Assembly: GCA_948146395.1 (NCBI GenBank)
Contig: OX411556.1
Coordinates: forward strand, 32,579,056-32,643,055
Source: Fragum whitleyi
Lineage: Eukaryota > Mollusca > Bivalvia > Cardiida > Cardiidae
DNA: 64,000 bases
Direction: 5' to 3'
Numbering within the stretch: the stretch's first letter is position 1; each line of letters opens with the position of its first letter. The notes under the pieces are model-generated. The model was not told the DNA's origin and did no database searches. It was given only the letters and a program-made list of their open reading frames with translations. Made by a program: the position numbers and the translations under genes. This document shows positions 1 through 10,299 of the stretch, piece by piece.

Positions 1-1262
1 TGTGAAATTTTAAGAAAGTCAAAAATTAGACAACGTTATCTGTCCGCAGTTACCTTAAATTGGCCAATTGTTTTAGATCATATTTAAAGATCTCTGAATC
101 AAAATAAAACCTACACTGCAAGGTCCATATTAAGGGGGTATTCAAAATTATATTAACAAGTTTTAAGAAGGGTAACCCACGGATCATTTCTGCCAAGTTT
201 ATTCGACATTACCACATTGGGAGGAGAATTTGCTTAAAGATTGAGATGTCAAAAATTGCCCCACCCTTCCAACTTCATAATTGGGGGGGGGGGGGGGGGG
301 GGGGGTGTCAAATTTCTGTTCCATGAAGAGTTACCCAAGGAACATACTTGCCATTTTGGTTAAATTCCACATATTGGTTTTTGAAGAGATTCTGTTTAAA
401 GATTTCACTTCAGGGTCTTAACCCTTGTCATGCTGAACCTGTAATATTCCTGCTTTGTCAGGAGCTATAGACAAACATCAGCCTGCACATATGTGCAGTC
501 CGATGTTAGTCTACACCACCTGTTTCTCATTTTCAAACCAGATTTGTCAATATATTTAGTTTTTCAAATAAAAATTGACATACAATTGGTACTTTCCATG
601 CTTTTTGCCCTTTGATTTGATGAACTTTTTAGACAAAATTTATTCAGCATGACAAGTGTAATAAGATAATTCATTCTTTACATAAACCAACACTGCAACA
701 ACCATACTTGGGAGTCAGTCAAAATTAAATGAACAAATTTTAAGAAATGTCAACTAAGCAACATTTCTAGCAAGTTTGTTTGAAATCCACCAATCAGTTT
801 CTGTGGAAAGATCTAGAGGTAAAAATTAGCCATCCCCTGTTTCACCTATATTTGGAGGAATATTTCTGGTAATTTTGGTTATGATCCACCGATTTTTGTT
901 ACTGAAGAGGTAAAATAAGTCCCACCCATATTTGGTATCAATCCAAATTTCATGAACAAGTTTGAGAAGGGTAAACATTTCTGCCAAAATTTCTTGAAAT
1001 CCAACCATAAGGTGCTGAGGTGTTTTAAAAATTTGAGGGTCAAATTAGCTATGGCCTGCAGTGCACATATTTGGGAGTCAATCAAAAATATGGAACAAGT
1101 TTTGAGAAGCATCACCTAAGGAACTTTTACCAAAAGTTTGGATGAAATCCGCCCATTGCTGACTGACAATAATCAATGAAAATACAGGAGATTTAAATGG
1201 ACGGCAGACTAAAGATGATTACAAAAGCTCACCTTGGGTATGTTTTGCTTGGGTGAGCTAAA
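1..1262 (-). repeat. Tandem-monomer element, AGCTCACC-head family
   Basis: Degenerate monomers of roughly 150 bp with shared phrases (AACAAGTTTTAAGAAG, AAATCCACC) run up to a head hairpin at 1229-1262 whose arms pair AGCTCACC with GGTGAGCT. The element reads on the minus strand and continues beyond the left edge. It is interrupted by a TTAA MITE at 422-660 and a run of about 22 G at 284-305. It is related to the copies at 43722 and 60957. Confidence 0.7.
422..660 (+). mobile_element. TTAA-flanked MITE, CCCTTGTCATGCTGAA family
   Basis: Left terminus TTAA then CCCTTGTCATGCTGAA; right end reads TTCAGCATGACAAGTG followed by a damaged TTAA. It carries an internal palindrome around CACATATGTGCA. 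The TTAA borders are the piggyBac target signature. A complete copy is at 24764-25002. Confidence 0.7.
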
Positions 1263-1489
1263 CTTGAGGCGCTTGAGCGCCTGATTCGCTCCACAGGCCT
1301 GAATATCCTGATAATGACTATTAGAGGATGATAAAGCTGTTTAAATGAGAATTGAAGTGAATGAATGAGTGAATGTTTATTTCAAGTAAATAAGTGTCAT
1401 ATGCTGAAATATTTCTGCATACAAAACTCATGATCAGTGAATAACATTAAAAATTGACCTCAACCTGTTACACAAATATTTTTCATTTA

Positions 1490-2947
1490 ATCACAATAAT
1501 TTTGTGCAGTCTGAAAATGGGTCACCCAAGGATCATTCTAGTGAAATTTTGTTAAAATCCAAATATAAGAATTTCAACAGAATGTTACTGCACAATATAC
1601 TGGTACTTTGTCTGCAAAATTTTGATTGTAGATCTTTCCACTTTTAGTTAAACACTACTAAAAGATGTTACTTCACAATTGTTTGTCATCAATACAGAAT
1701 TCTAACTAATGATAGTAAGAAGTAAAATAATCAATCCAATATATTTATTTTATTCTGCCCAATGCCTTAGAGTGCAGTCAACTCAACTCTTTCTACCCCA
1801 CTCTGAATGTCAGGAGGTCAGAACATCATTTTACACTCTGTGCAGATTCACCCTTCTTTCAACTAAACTCACCAATTCTGAGTGGGTATTCTCAGGCTAC
1901 TTATTTCAACTAATGTTTCTATACATTTGAATTTCAACGAAGGTTTTGTCCCTTCTTATCTATAATTATTAAACCTATTTTATTTTAACAAGTCTAGAAA
2001 AATTCATCATTGAGATGATACCAAAAGGGTGATCAAATATTCACTTTATATGTTATAATACCCTCTACCAATAAAAAAAAATGCTGTTCATCTAATCAAA
2101 ATGTTTTTTTGCAGACTGATACAACTTCACAGAGATAAAATTTCCATTATATCTAATCCATCTGTTTAACCTTTCAGGATAGTTTGTTTTACCCTATATT
2201 GGATATTCCACCATATAACCTATCTGAAGAAATGACCTCTGCCCATAAAAGACATATTTTTGATCTGATCACAATAATTTTTGCTAGTCTGATAAAGAGT
2301 CACTCAAGTATCATTCATGTAAAATTTGGTTGATATCCATCACGTTGATTCTGAGCAAATGATTTTCAAAGTTTTCACTAAATAACATATAGAGAAATGA
2401 CCTCCGCCCATAAAATACACATTTTTCATCTGATCACAATATTTTTTTATAGACTTGTTGCTGGTCACTCAAGAATCATTCTGGGTAAATTTGGTTGAGA
2501 TCCATTGGTTAGATTCTGAGAAAATGATTTTTAAAGTTTTCACTATATAACATATAGAGAAATGACCTCCGCCCATAAAATACATATTTTTCATCTGATC
2601 ACAATGATTTTTTGTAGGCTGATAGAGGGCACTTCAAGGATAATTCATGTGAAGTTTGGTTTATATCCATCAATTAGTTTCTGAGACAAACCACCTATTA
2701 CCATATATAGAAATTAGCCACGCCCACTACAGCCATGATTTTCAACCGTTAAAAATCTTTGAAGGAATCTGATAGAGGGTCACCCAAGGAACATTCCTGT
2801 GAAATTTGATTGGAATCCATCCAGTACTTTATGAGGAGAAGATTTTTAAAGTAAAAGTTGATGGACGGATGGACGCACGCACAGACGGACGCACAGACAC
2901 CCCGCCATGACAATAGCCCGCTGGCCTTTCGGCCAGTGGAGCTAAAA
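1490..2947 (-). repeat. Tandem-monomer element, CTCCACTGGCC-head family
   Basis: About 165-bp monomers marked by GAAATGACCTC-GCCCATAAAA (near 2230, 2394 and 2561, weaker at 2711) lead into GGACGGATGGACGC and the head hairpin GCCTTTCGGCCAGTGGAGC near 2918-2945. It reads on the minus strand. The part from about 1590 to 2160 is too diverged to place. Confidence 0.65.
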
Positions 2948-3258
2948 ATAATTCTTGAAAACTTCAAGCTTTTATTGGACAGGAAGTCAAGGGTGCTCGA
3001 CTAGCTTTGCTAATTTTGCCAAGCAAATGGTTTTTGCATAAATGTAATGGAGTTAAGATGACAAAATCGCATTAGATGAAGCAAACTGAATAAGAATCAG
3101 TCTTTGAATCGATAGGTCAGTGGAAACACTATCATAAGTGCGTTAAAGTCATCCATCATAATTGAATGCTGATAGTTGTATAGAATTTCATAATACCATA
3201 GCCTTACAAAGATGCACTAAAATCTCAGACCTATGACAATTAATTTTTTATATCTTAA

Positions 3259-3623
3259 CAGGGTTTGACATAAACAACTTTTTGGCATCAGTCCTGTTTG
3301 CCAAAAATTTTAAAGGTCCTTAATGATAACAAGAGGTCCTGCATGTAAACCGTGTTTGATTTTCAGCAATTTCAGGGAATAATTGCAAGAAAAACATTGT
3401 TGGAAAAGGAGAAATTGCTTTTGACAAGCAATTTCTTCTAATCCTACAATGTTTTCCATTTGGTATAGCAGAAGCAATTATTTTTCAAAACATGATAGAT
3501 TTGAAATACTAAGCACTGCCATTAACTATAGGCCTGCAGGACCTGCAGCGTGGTTTCATCTACCAGTCCTCCCTAAAATCCACAGGTCTCGGGCCTGAGG
3601 ACTGGTGTTAGTGTCGATCCCTG
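3259..3623. mobile_element. hAT-like MITE with 5-bp target duplication
   Basis: Termini CAGGGTTTGACATAAAC and (inverted) CAGGGATCGACACTAAC, flanked on both sides by CTTAA (3254-3258 and 3624-3628). 365 bp, no coding capacity. Its centre (about 3388-3490) holds a hairpin, GAGAAATTGC...GCAATTTCTTC, close to the core of the TTAA MITEs at 6828 and elsewhere. Confidence 0.85.
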
Positions 3624-3629
3624 CTTAAC

Positions 3630-4700
3630 CCCAAAAGAGCAAAACACAACAAAGTATAAATATATACAGTTTTCTTTATTTTTCTCTGTACTGAATGACT
3701 TGAGACAACACATGATAACAATTACATTTACTGTAATTACATTACAAATAATTAAAATTCATTCTAAGATTCATACAAATAGGGTGGCTTTTTTGGGGAC
3801 AAAAATAAAACAACTATGGACAACCTGATGGGTAAAAGGACATTTTGCTCTGGATCGGCTTCTTTAACAAATTCCTGTGCAATTCAACTTTTACATCTAT
3901 CAAGGAGAGGCCCAGGGAATGTTAGATGTTCATTTTGTCTTATTCGGTAATAACTTCTTCACCCTTCTCCTACTGAATTTTCATTTTGCTTCTATTAAAT
4001 TGCCAATTTTTGAGACATTAAACCAGTTTGGCAGTATTCTTTTCAACAATACATGTAATTAGGAAAACATCAGGCAGTAAAGGCTGAGATCAGTCTGCAA
4101 ATATTTGTAGTCATTCGGAACGCCACTTGGCTAATCTCATGATCAACCTCGGATGTACATAGACAGACTATTTTAAAAAATTACGGGAAAACCTTGGAAA
4201 AACTCTAAGATGTCAGTTAAAATGGTGTTAGCCCTTGAAACTTTGAGTGAAAACATACGATGCCGCCAATGCTACTCGTTTAAGTCACTGACGTGAAACC
4301 ATTGTGCCCTTATATGAATAGCTTTAGATTATTAATTAACGGCTGAAAAATCTTAAGACTTTTTTAAGACTTTTCAGTTGTTATTTTATGTAAAAGATAT
4401 AAATCTACAGATAGCGCTGTTTTTTTCCGCTCTAGATTCTCCTACACTGTTTCCGTCTGACTAAATGCACAATTTTGTTACATACCCATCCGCCTTACAT
4501 ACATCTGAGGTCTTGAATGATCTGTGGGCTGATCTTAGTCTCTACCTGTCTGCTAAAGCTTTGTGTACAGCAGGTATATGCTGTGAGCAGCAGGAGGAGG
4601 GTTAATTATAGAGTAACAGGAACATAAAATTAGCCTGTCCCTGACATTTCCAACAATTTTTATGTGAATGAAGCTTAATCCTTGCGCAGTGCTAGAGCAG
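3630..4700. other. Non-coding stretch with one dispersed repeat
   Basis: No gene seen. 4090-4270 (GTCATTCGGAACGCCACTTGGC onward, containing CCTTGGAAAAACTC) recurs inverted at 52757-53060. The rest is unique-looking AT-rich sequence. Confidence 0.5.
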
Positions 4701-4712
4701 ACAACAATAAAA

Positions 4713-4978
4713 ACAAGAGATGTTTGTAAAGCATTTATGCCCCCCCATAAAAGCAGGTCCATAGCCTATTCTTCGTCAATCAACAAAGGGCAATAACTCA
4801 CAAAATATGATGAGTAGAGTTATGGTTCTTGTGCACTGCACTTTTCCTCCATGAGATCTATCCACCTGTGAAGTTTCATGATTCTAGCTTGCATACTTTT
4901 TCAGATATGCTCCAGACAAAAAATAGTCCACAGACTGACCAACAGGTGCAAAGCAATCTTCTTTGAAGGGGGCTTTAA
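4713..4978 (-). mobile_element. Short GCCCCCC-head element (single monomer)
   Basis: AGATGTTTGTAAAGCATTTA precedes the CCCCCCCATAAAAGCAGG hairpin strand, and the other end is GAAGGGGGCTTTAAT. The interior phrase AAAGGGCAATAACTCACAAA matches the inverted copy at 45940-46205. Confidence 0.6.
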
Positions 4979-5005
4979 TTAGAGGATACTGAATAAGTGG
5001 TCATG

Positions 5006-5405
5006 AAATACTTAATTTATTTAACGAGTCATCTATAAACAGATAAAAACGAGGCTGCGCCGAGTTTTTATCTGTTTTAGATGACGAGTTTAATAAATTC
5101 TGTGTTTAATGAGTACGAATTTTATATTCTATTTATAATATGACCCGAATTTTGGCGAAAAATTGTCAAAATTATTGAAATTCATCATTTCAATTTTCCG
5201 CGAAACTTATAACGCCGTTTAAAACTGACGTCACAATATACACATAATGACGTCATTTTTTAGGTTACAAAATAGCGTTGCTATTCGTTTACAGCTCATT
5301 TGCATAGTTATTCCACTAGTGTAATAAACACTCGTGTAATATCAAAAATATTCAACGGGGTTATTTCACTCCCGCGACGCAGGTCATATTATAATAAATA
5401 TTACA
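5006..5405. repeat. Palindrome-rich MITE
   Basis: Contains nested inverted repeats: AACGAGTCATCTA...TAGATGACGAGTT around 5030-5090, with an inner AACAGATAAAAACGAGG hairpin, and TATAATATGACC near 5133 pairing with GGTCATATTATA near 5382. No coding capacity. Confidence 0.6.
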
Positions 5406-5511
5406 TAATTTTTTAATAAAGGAGTCTTTGCTTAGTGCACATGATTGCGAAATTGTTGGAAATGTCATGCACAAGCTCAAATGTAGTGGTTGTACAAGAA
5501 TGGTATAGTTA

Positions 5512-5720
5512 ACCCCTTTTCATACTGAACCCAAAATATTCCTACTTTGGCAGGAGGTATAGACAAAGATCAGCCTGTAAATATGACTGATCTTAGTCTA
5601 TACCAACTGATTGTCTTTTTTCAACAAGACAAAATATTCGATTTTTGAATCAAATCAAATACTGGATCACAATTAGGGCATCCAGAACTTTTGGCACTTT
5701 TATTTTGAGGAAGGCCTAAA
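5512..5720 (+). mobile_element. Truncated TTAA MITE (CCCTTGTCATGCTGAA family)
   Basis: Starts GTTAACCCCTTTTCATACTGAA and shares the family's CTTTGGCAGGAGGTATAGAC block; no right terminus is recognisable. Confidence 0.55.
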
Positions 5721-5729
5721 TTGTAACAA

Positions 5730-6425
5730 CTAAAATTCTAGTTAATTTCTGATGATAAAACAATATTACCTCATAAAGATGCCAATGCAGGGAGATGAAT
5801 AGAAATCTATTTGATGACAGGTCATTTGCCTTGATTGCATGGGTTCCTCTTTCGATGGTGATCATATATTTCAAGTATATTATGGTCACAGAAGTATGTA
5901 AGAATGCCTGAAGCAAGTGGCAAAGTTTTGTTCATTTGAAAAGGGTTTTTAATGCCCCTTTTTTACAATTTTTGAGTCACATAGCTCTGAATTCCTGGTA
6001 ATTCTCACATCAGTACTTCTGTGATATCCATTCCAAGCCTCTATATGCTTATCCCGACCAATGATTGGAGACAAATGTCAGAAAGTATGTGTGACCCAAT
6101 GATTGGGATTCGGACTGACTGTGCTGTGATGGAAGCTTTGAAAGTTTTCAAAAGACAACAGAAACCATGAAAATGACAACACATGGGCTATAGCAATACA
6201 CCATGTTCTCTCTTAAAACAGCCAAGCTCAAAACTCAACAATACAAACTAGAAAAAACACATTACACAATTTTTGGCCTAAACAACAACTAAAATACTAT
6301 GTGTATCATAAAATCTAAGTAGACCAAGCACCATACTTTTATATACAATATCTTTCTTAAATAAACAACAGTTCATCTATTTGCATGAATCTGTTTTGCT
6401 CTTTGATGAATCATTGTTAATAGGG
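5730..6425. other. Non-coding stretch, nothing recognised
   Basis: AT-rich, no exon-like reading frame and no match to the repeat families named elsewhere in this window. Confidence 0.4.
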
Positions 6426-6429
6426 AAAT

Positions 6430-6650
6430 TTTACCCATGTCATGCTGAGCCCAAATCATACCTTCCTTCCTTTTCAGGTGGTAAAGACAAAGATCTCCTG
6501 GACATATGTGCAGACTTATCTTTGTTTATATCACCTGATTTTACTGATTTAAGACCAGAAAAAATTAAGAATTATGTTTTCAAAATAAATACTGACTTAT
6601 AACTAGTGAAACCAGTGCTTTCAGCACTTTAATTTTATTGCACTGAAAGT
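6430..6650 (+). mobile_element. Truncated TTAA MITE (CCCTTGTCATGCTGAA family)
   Basis: CCCATGTCATGCTGAGCC at the left, then a GGTGGTAAAGACAAAGATC block as in the other copies. The right terminus is missing. The 73-residue open frame across it is a by-product. Confidence 0.55.
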
Positions 6651-6827
6651 TTATAATCAGCAAGTAAAAAAAAAATATCTTCATTTGACAGATAGGACTT
6701 TTGCAGACATTTTTTAGGAATAGAAATCATCCCATGTAAGTTGGGTAAGTGTAAGTGGGATAAGTGTAACACTTAATATATAACTATTGTAAACAAAGGT
6801 TGGAAGCCAATATTAGACTAAGATTAA

Positions 6828-7048
6828 CCCTTTGCTGTTTAATCCCTGTTTTTTACGTGCTTTTGATTTTATGATTAAGAAAACATTGTGAAAAAAGAAG
6901 AAATTGCTTCTGACAAGCAATTTCTTCTTTTTCCACACAATTTTCTACCCTATTGAATGGTTATTTTTCAAATCAAATCCACTTTATTTTTTCTTCCGCA
7001 AAATCTTTGAATTTGGACAGATCGAAAATTTTGTAAGACAGGAAAGGG
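6828..7048 (+). mobile_element. piggyBac-like MITE, copy 1
   Basis: TTAA at both borders (6824-6827, 7049-7052). Termini CCCTTTGCTGTTT and (inverted) CCCTTTCCTGTCT. The central hairpin pairs GAAGAAATTGC with GCAATTTCTTC. 221 bp, non-coding. Confidence 0.85.
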
Positions 7049-7189
7049 TTAACATGCACCGGTGTTCATTCTAATCCTAACCAAGTTCCCCACTTTCTAC
7101 TTCAGTAAAACTTGAGCAAGACTGGTTGAAATGTCAGAATAATGCGCCCACCCACGGGTGCAACGCTCGTCTGCAGTTCCTGTATGCAA

Positions 7190-7495
7190 AAAATGTAAAT
7201 TGCAAAAGGGGCATAACTCTTACAAAAATGCTTCCCTAGTTATCCCCCTTAAAAGTCTGGATAACTCTTGTAATGGTGACCACACATGCCAAGTTTCATG
7301 AAGATATCTCCAATAACAACAGAGATATGAACAAGGTTAAAGTTCTTCACACCAATGCCAACATCAACACCAAAGCCAACACCAACACGAATGACGCTAA
7401 GGTAATCATAATACCTCGGGTTTTCTCCAAAAACAGCTGAGCAAAAAATTGGAATTTTGTTTAAAACAAAGTTAGCAGTATAAGGGTTCAACATA
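7190..7495 (-). repeat. Dispersed repeat of AGTTATGCCCCTTTT type
   Basis: GGGGCATAACTCTTACAAAA, then CATGCCAAGTTTCATGAAGA and a GCCAACACCAACAC tract. An inverted homologue is at 40470-40735, with partial copies at 49180-49325 and 51810-51910. Confidence 0.6.
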
Positions 7496-7499
7496 ATGC

Positions 7500-8085
7500 T
7501 GAAGCTGAAGCACCTGACCCTAGTTTCCTGGTAGTTGTATTTCTAATACCAGTTCACAAATTTATTTTCAGAAGCTCTCTGTTACATTATAAAGATATGA
7601 AGATTATATCAGTGTGGTCAATCATAATGTTGCAAGGCAATAAAAATCAAAATGGTGCAAATTGATGAACTATGAGAGAATTTGTAGTAAAAATTTCTAA
7701 TTTTGTCTGGTTTTAGCTTTGAATGATTTGTTGGTTTTTTTTGTGTATGATAAAAATATTGTTTATTTTATTAACAACAAAAGCTGTGTTTTCATTTTCA
7801 GATACATCACTAGTGAAAATATAGTATTATAGATCAGTACAACACTATTGTAAGAACCTATATAATAATAGGCACTTACAATAATGTTGCGCTGACCCCT
7901 TAATCTGTTGTCAACAAAATGAAAAGATAAATTGATGTTGTATAGAAACAAACAATTATCCTCTACATAATCATGTTTTAAGACAGATTTATCTTCCAAC
8001 TTAATAGAGAGAATGTTTGCCACAGAGAGAACCAAACTGATGATCCAATGATTTGCAGTAGCCACCACAACCAACTGTGCTAAAT
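7500..8085. other. Non-coding stretch with part of a palindromic MITE
   Basis: 7740-7890 resembles the AAAATATAGCTTTTGTTG hairpin family seen at 13505 and 52241. No gene seen. Confidence 0.4.
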
Positions 8086-8089
8086 CTAC

Positions 8090-8465
8090 AGCCCTTCAAT
8101 TTCACAATTCAATGGTTCAGTGGAAAACAGTTGTAACTGCCTATAAACATACCATCAGTTACAACTGTATAGGCTTAATACATTGGATGAGATGAAAAAG
8201 ATATTCCAGTGATAAAAAGTCTTCAGTCATTGGCTCAGTGCAAAACAGTTGTAAATACCTATAAACATTTAAGAAGTTACAACTGTATAGGGTGAGCAAT
8301 ATATCTACTTTCAAAATGAACCATACTACAACCTCATTACTCAATCTTGAATGCATTGCATGAGATGAAAAAGATATTCCAGAGCTAAAAAGTCTAAAAA
8401 ATGGCTCAGCACAAAAAAGTTGTAACTGCCTATATGTTTATAGGCAGTTACAGCCTTTTAACATT
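8090..8465. repeat. AGTTGTAACTGCCTATA palindrome repeats
   Basis: Three loosely tandem units combine ACAGTTGTAACTGCCTATAA with its inverse TATAGGCAGTTACAAC and a CACTG/GAGCCA border. Related short copies lie at 25545, 36990, 40415, 43455 and 47475. Confidence 0.6.
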
Positions 8466-8819
8466 GAGCCATCAAAGTGTCTATACAGAGTTTAGGCACT
8501 AAAGACCTTTAAGCGCTATGCTATCATATGATGTTGATAGATTGTACTTAAAAGACTAGGACTCAAAACATACAGTGTGAGCCAAATTTCTCCAGTTACG
8601 GGAATAAATACTTTGATTATATTTTAAGATTATCAATATCGTAACGCTATAAAGAGTACTATCAAGATAAAAAAAGATGGCCATTATATTCCCTCACTTT
8701 CATTTGAACACAAAATATGAAGCTGTAACTTTCATATTTTCAAAGTTCTTCAGTTACTCTCAGATGCTAGAGTACTAGATGATAACTGACCATACATGTA
8801 TTTTATCAACTAAATACAG

Positions 8820-9080
8820 TGGCAAATCCAGGATTTCTATACGGGGGGCTCTATCATTCAAATTCCAACATGCTTATAAAGGATGCAGATGTTGCAAGTC
8901 TGTGACTTGTAAATAAGTAGCCAGGACTCTGAAAACTATATGATTTAAGTCTGTATGACCTTCTATAAAATCAAATCCGGAAAAGAATTGAAGACTGTAT
9001 TCAATTCTTTTCTGAAGTTGATCCCTAGAGGTACATAGTGTTTATACAATAGTCAGCTATCAGGTAATAATTCAGGGTAA
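8820..9080. repeat. Dispersed repeat AGCCAGGACTCT
   Basis: AGCCAGGACTCTGAAAACTA with TTCAATTCTTTTCTGAAGTTG and CAGGTAATAATTCAGG recur at about 35970-36140. Confidence 0.5.
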
Positions 9081-9094
9081 TTTTCTCACCAGTA

Positions 9095-9640
9095 CAACAA
9101 TCACATCCTTTCCTAGCCTCAAGCTGCTATCTCACATAGGTCTAGTATTATCAACCCATTGGTGAGAGACAAATAGTCAGAAAGAATGAGTGCCCATTGG
9201 AGGACTTGGGTAGGAATAATACCCGTTACCTGGACACTTGAGTACTCGTCCCAGCTCTTCTGCTCACAGTGCTCAATTTGTGTAGACTGATTGATTGATT
9301 GATTGAATGGAGTTTTCACTGCTTCTAACATTTTTTCGGTAATACCGAGACGGCTTTCAACATTTTTTTGGTTATATTGAGACGGCTGGAGCACCTAACA
9401 ATGGATTCCTGTATTTCTCTCACTAGTACAGTTATCACACCCTTTCCTAGCCTCAAGCTGCTATCTCACATAGGTCTATGATCATCAACCTATAGGTGAG
9501 AGACAAATGGTCGGAATTGATGAGTGCCGCCGTTGGGGGACTTGGGTAGGAATAAAATTCTACCCGATACCTGGGTACTTGAGTATTTGTCCCAGATCTA
9601 ACGCTCACAATGCTCAATTTCTGTAGACTGATCAGGGTTA
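9095..9640. repeat. Two copies of the CTCAAGCTGCTATCTCACAT repeat
   Basis: Adjacent copies (about 9095-9410 and 9411-9640) share CCTTTCCTAGCCTCAAGC and a GAGAGACAAATxGTC block. Further copies are at 12890, 18285, 23055 and 25145. Confidence 0.6.
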
Positions 9641-10149
9641 TTTTTTTTTTCGCATTTTATAGATGGTCCCCTTTCCCATGACATGTCACAAACTTATAAG
9701 CCACAATAAAATCATTCAAGACCTCAGACTCATCACATTTCACTTCCTGGTATTTTTTTCTCAACCCCGATATTTTAAAAATAAAATAATCTTAAGTTGA
9801 AGCATCTGTCATCATCGTCGACTTTCAACAACATTTTACTTCTGCCCTGCATTCAGGATGACAAAACAGTGCAAACTTTTTGTCAATTATACCCCCCTTT
9901 GTATATGTACTTTGATGCAAGCAGGGTAAAATTCACGAACAGTTTGCACCATTTGTCACCTTGAACGCATTGCTGGCTAAAATAACTCAACGCTCATATG
10001 TTGAATATGCACTGTACATGTAGATGGAGTATCTGAGAGCAAGACATTTACAAATGTCTATAAAATGTCAGAACTCATGCTTCTTTCTTGCTCTCATACC
10101 TCAAAATTTGTAAGTGTTAGTAGAACACAAGGATCCCAGCATTGAACAC
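9641..10149. other. Flank 3' of ARL5, nothing recognised
   Basis: No exon or named repeat is seen. A GTGCAAACTTTTTG / GAACAGTTTGCAC inverted pair spans about 9870-9945. Confidence 0.4.
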
Positions 10150-10155
10150 TTTATT
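10150..10155 (-). terminator. Candidate ARL5 polyadenylation signal
   Basis: AATAAA on the minus strand about 96 nt past the ARL5 stop codon. It is the nearest canonical hexamer; transcript evidence would be needed to confirm use. Confidence 0.4.
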
Positions 10156-10250
10156 TATACACGACTCCACTTTTGGCCCAGCCAAACGTCAGCACTTTGT
10201 TAATAAAATGTAAAATTTGTTACTAAGTCCGGCTAAAAACTACTTTCTGG

Positions 10251-10299
10251 TCATCGTCTTTTCAAATTATTTGTCAACCATTCTAAACCTTGATATAAC
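10251..10299 (-). CDS. ARL5: ARL5 terminal coding exon 6
   Basis: After a CTCTCTTTTTCAG acceptor it reads [15 protein letters not shown] and TGA. The GLEW block matches the family C-terminus and the phase fits exon 5. Confidence 0.92.
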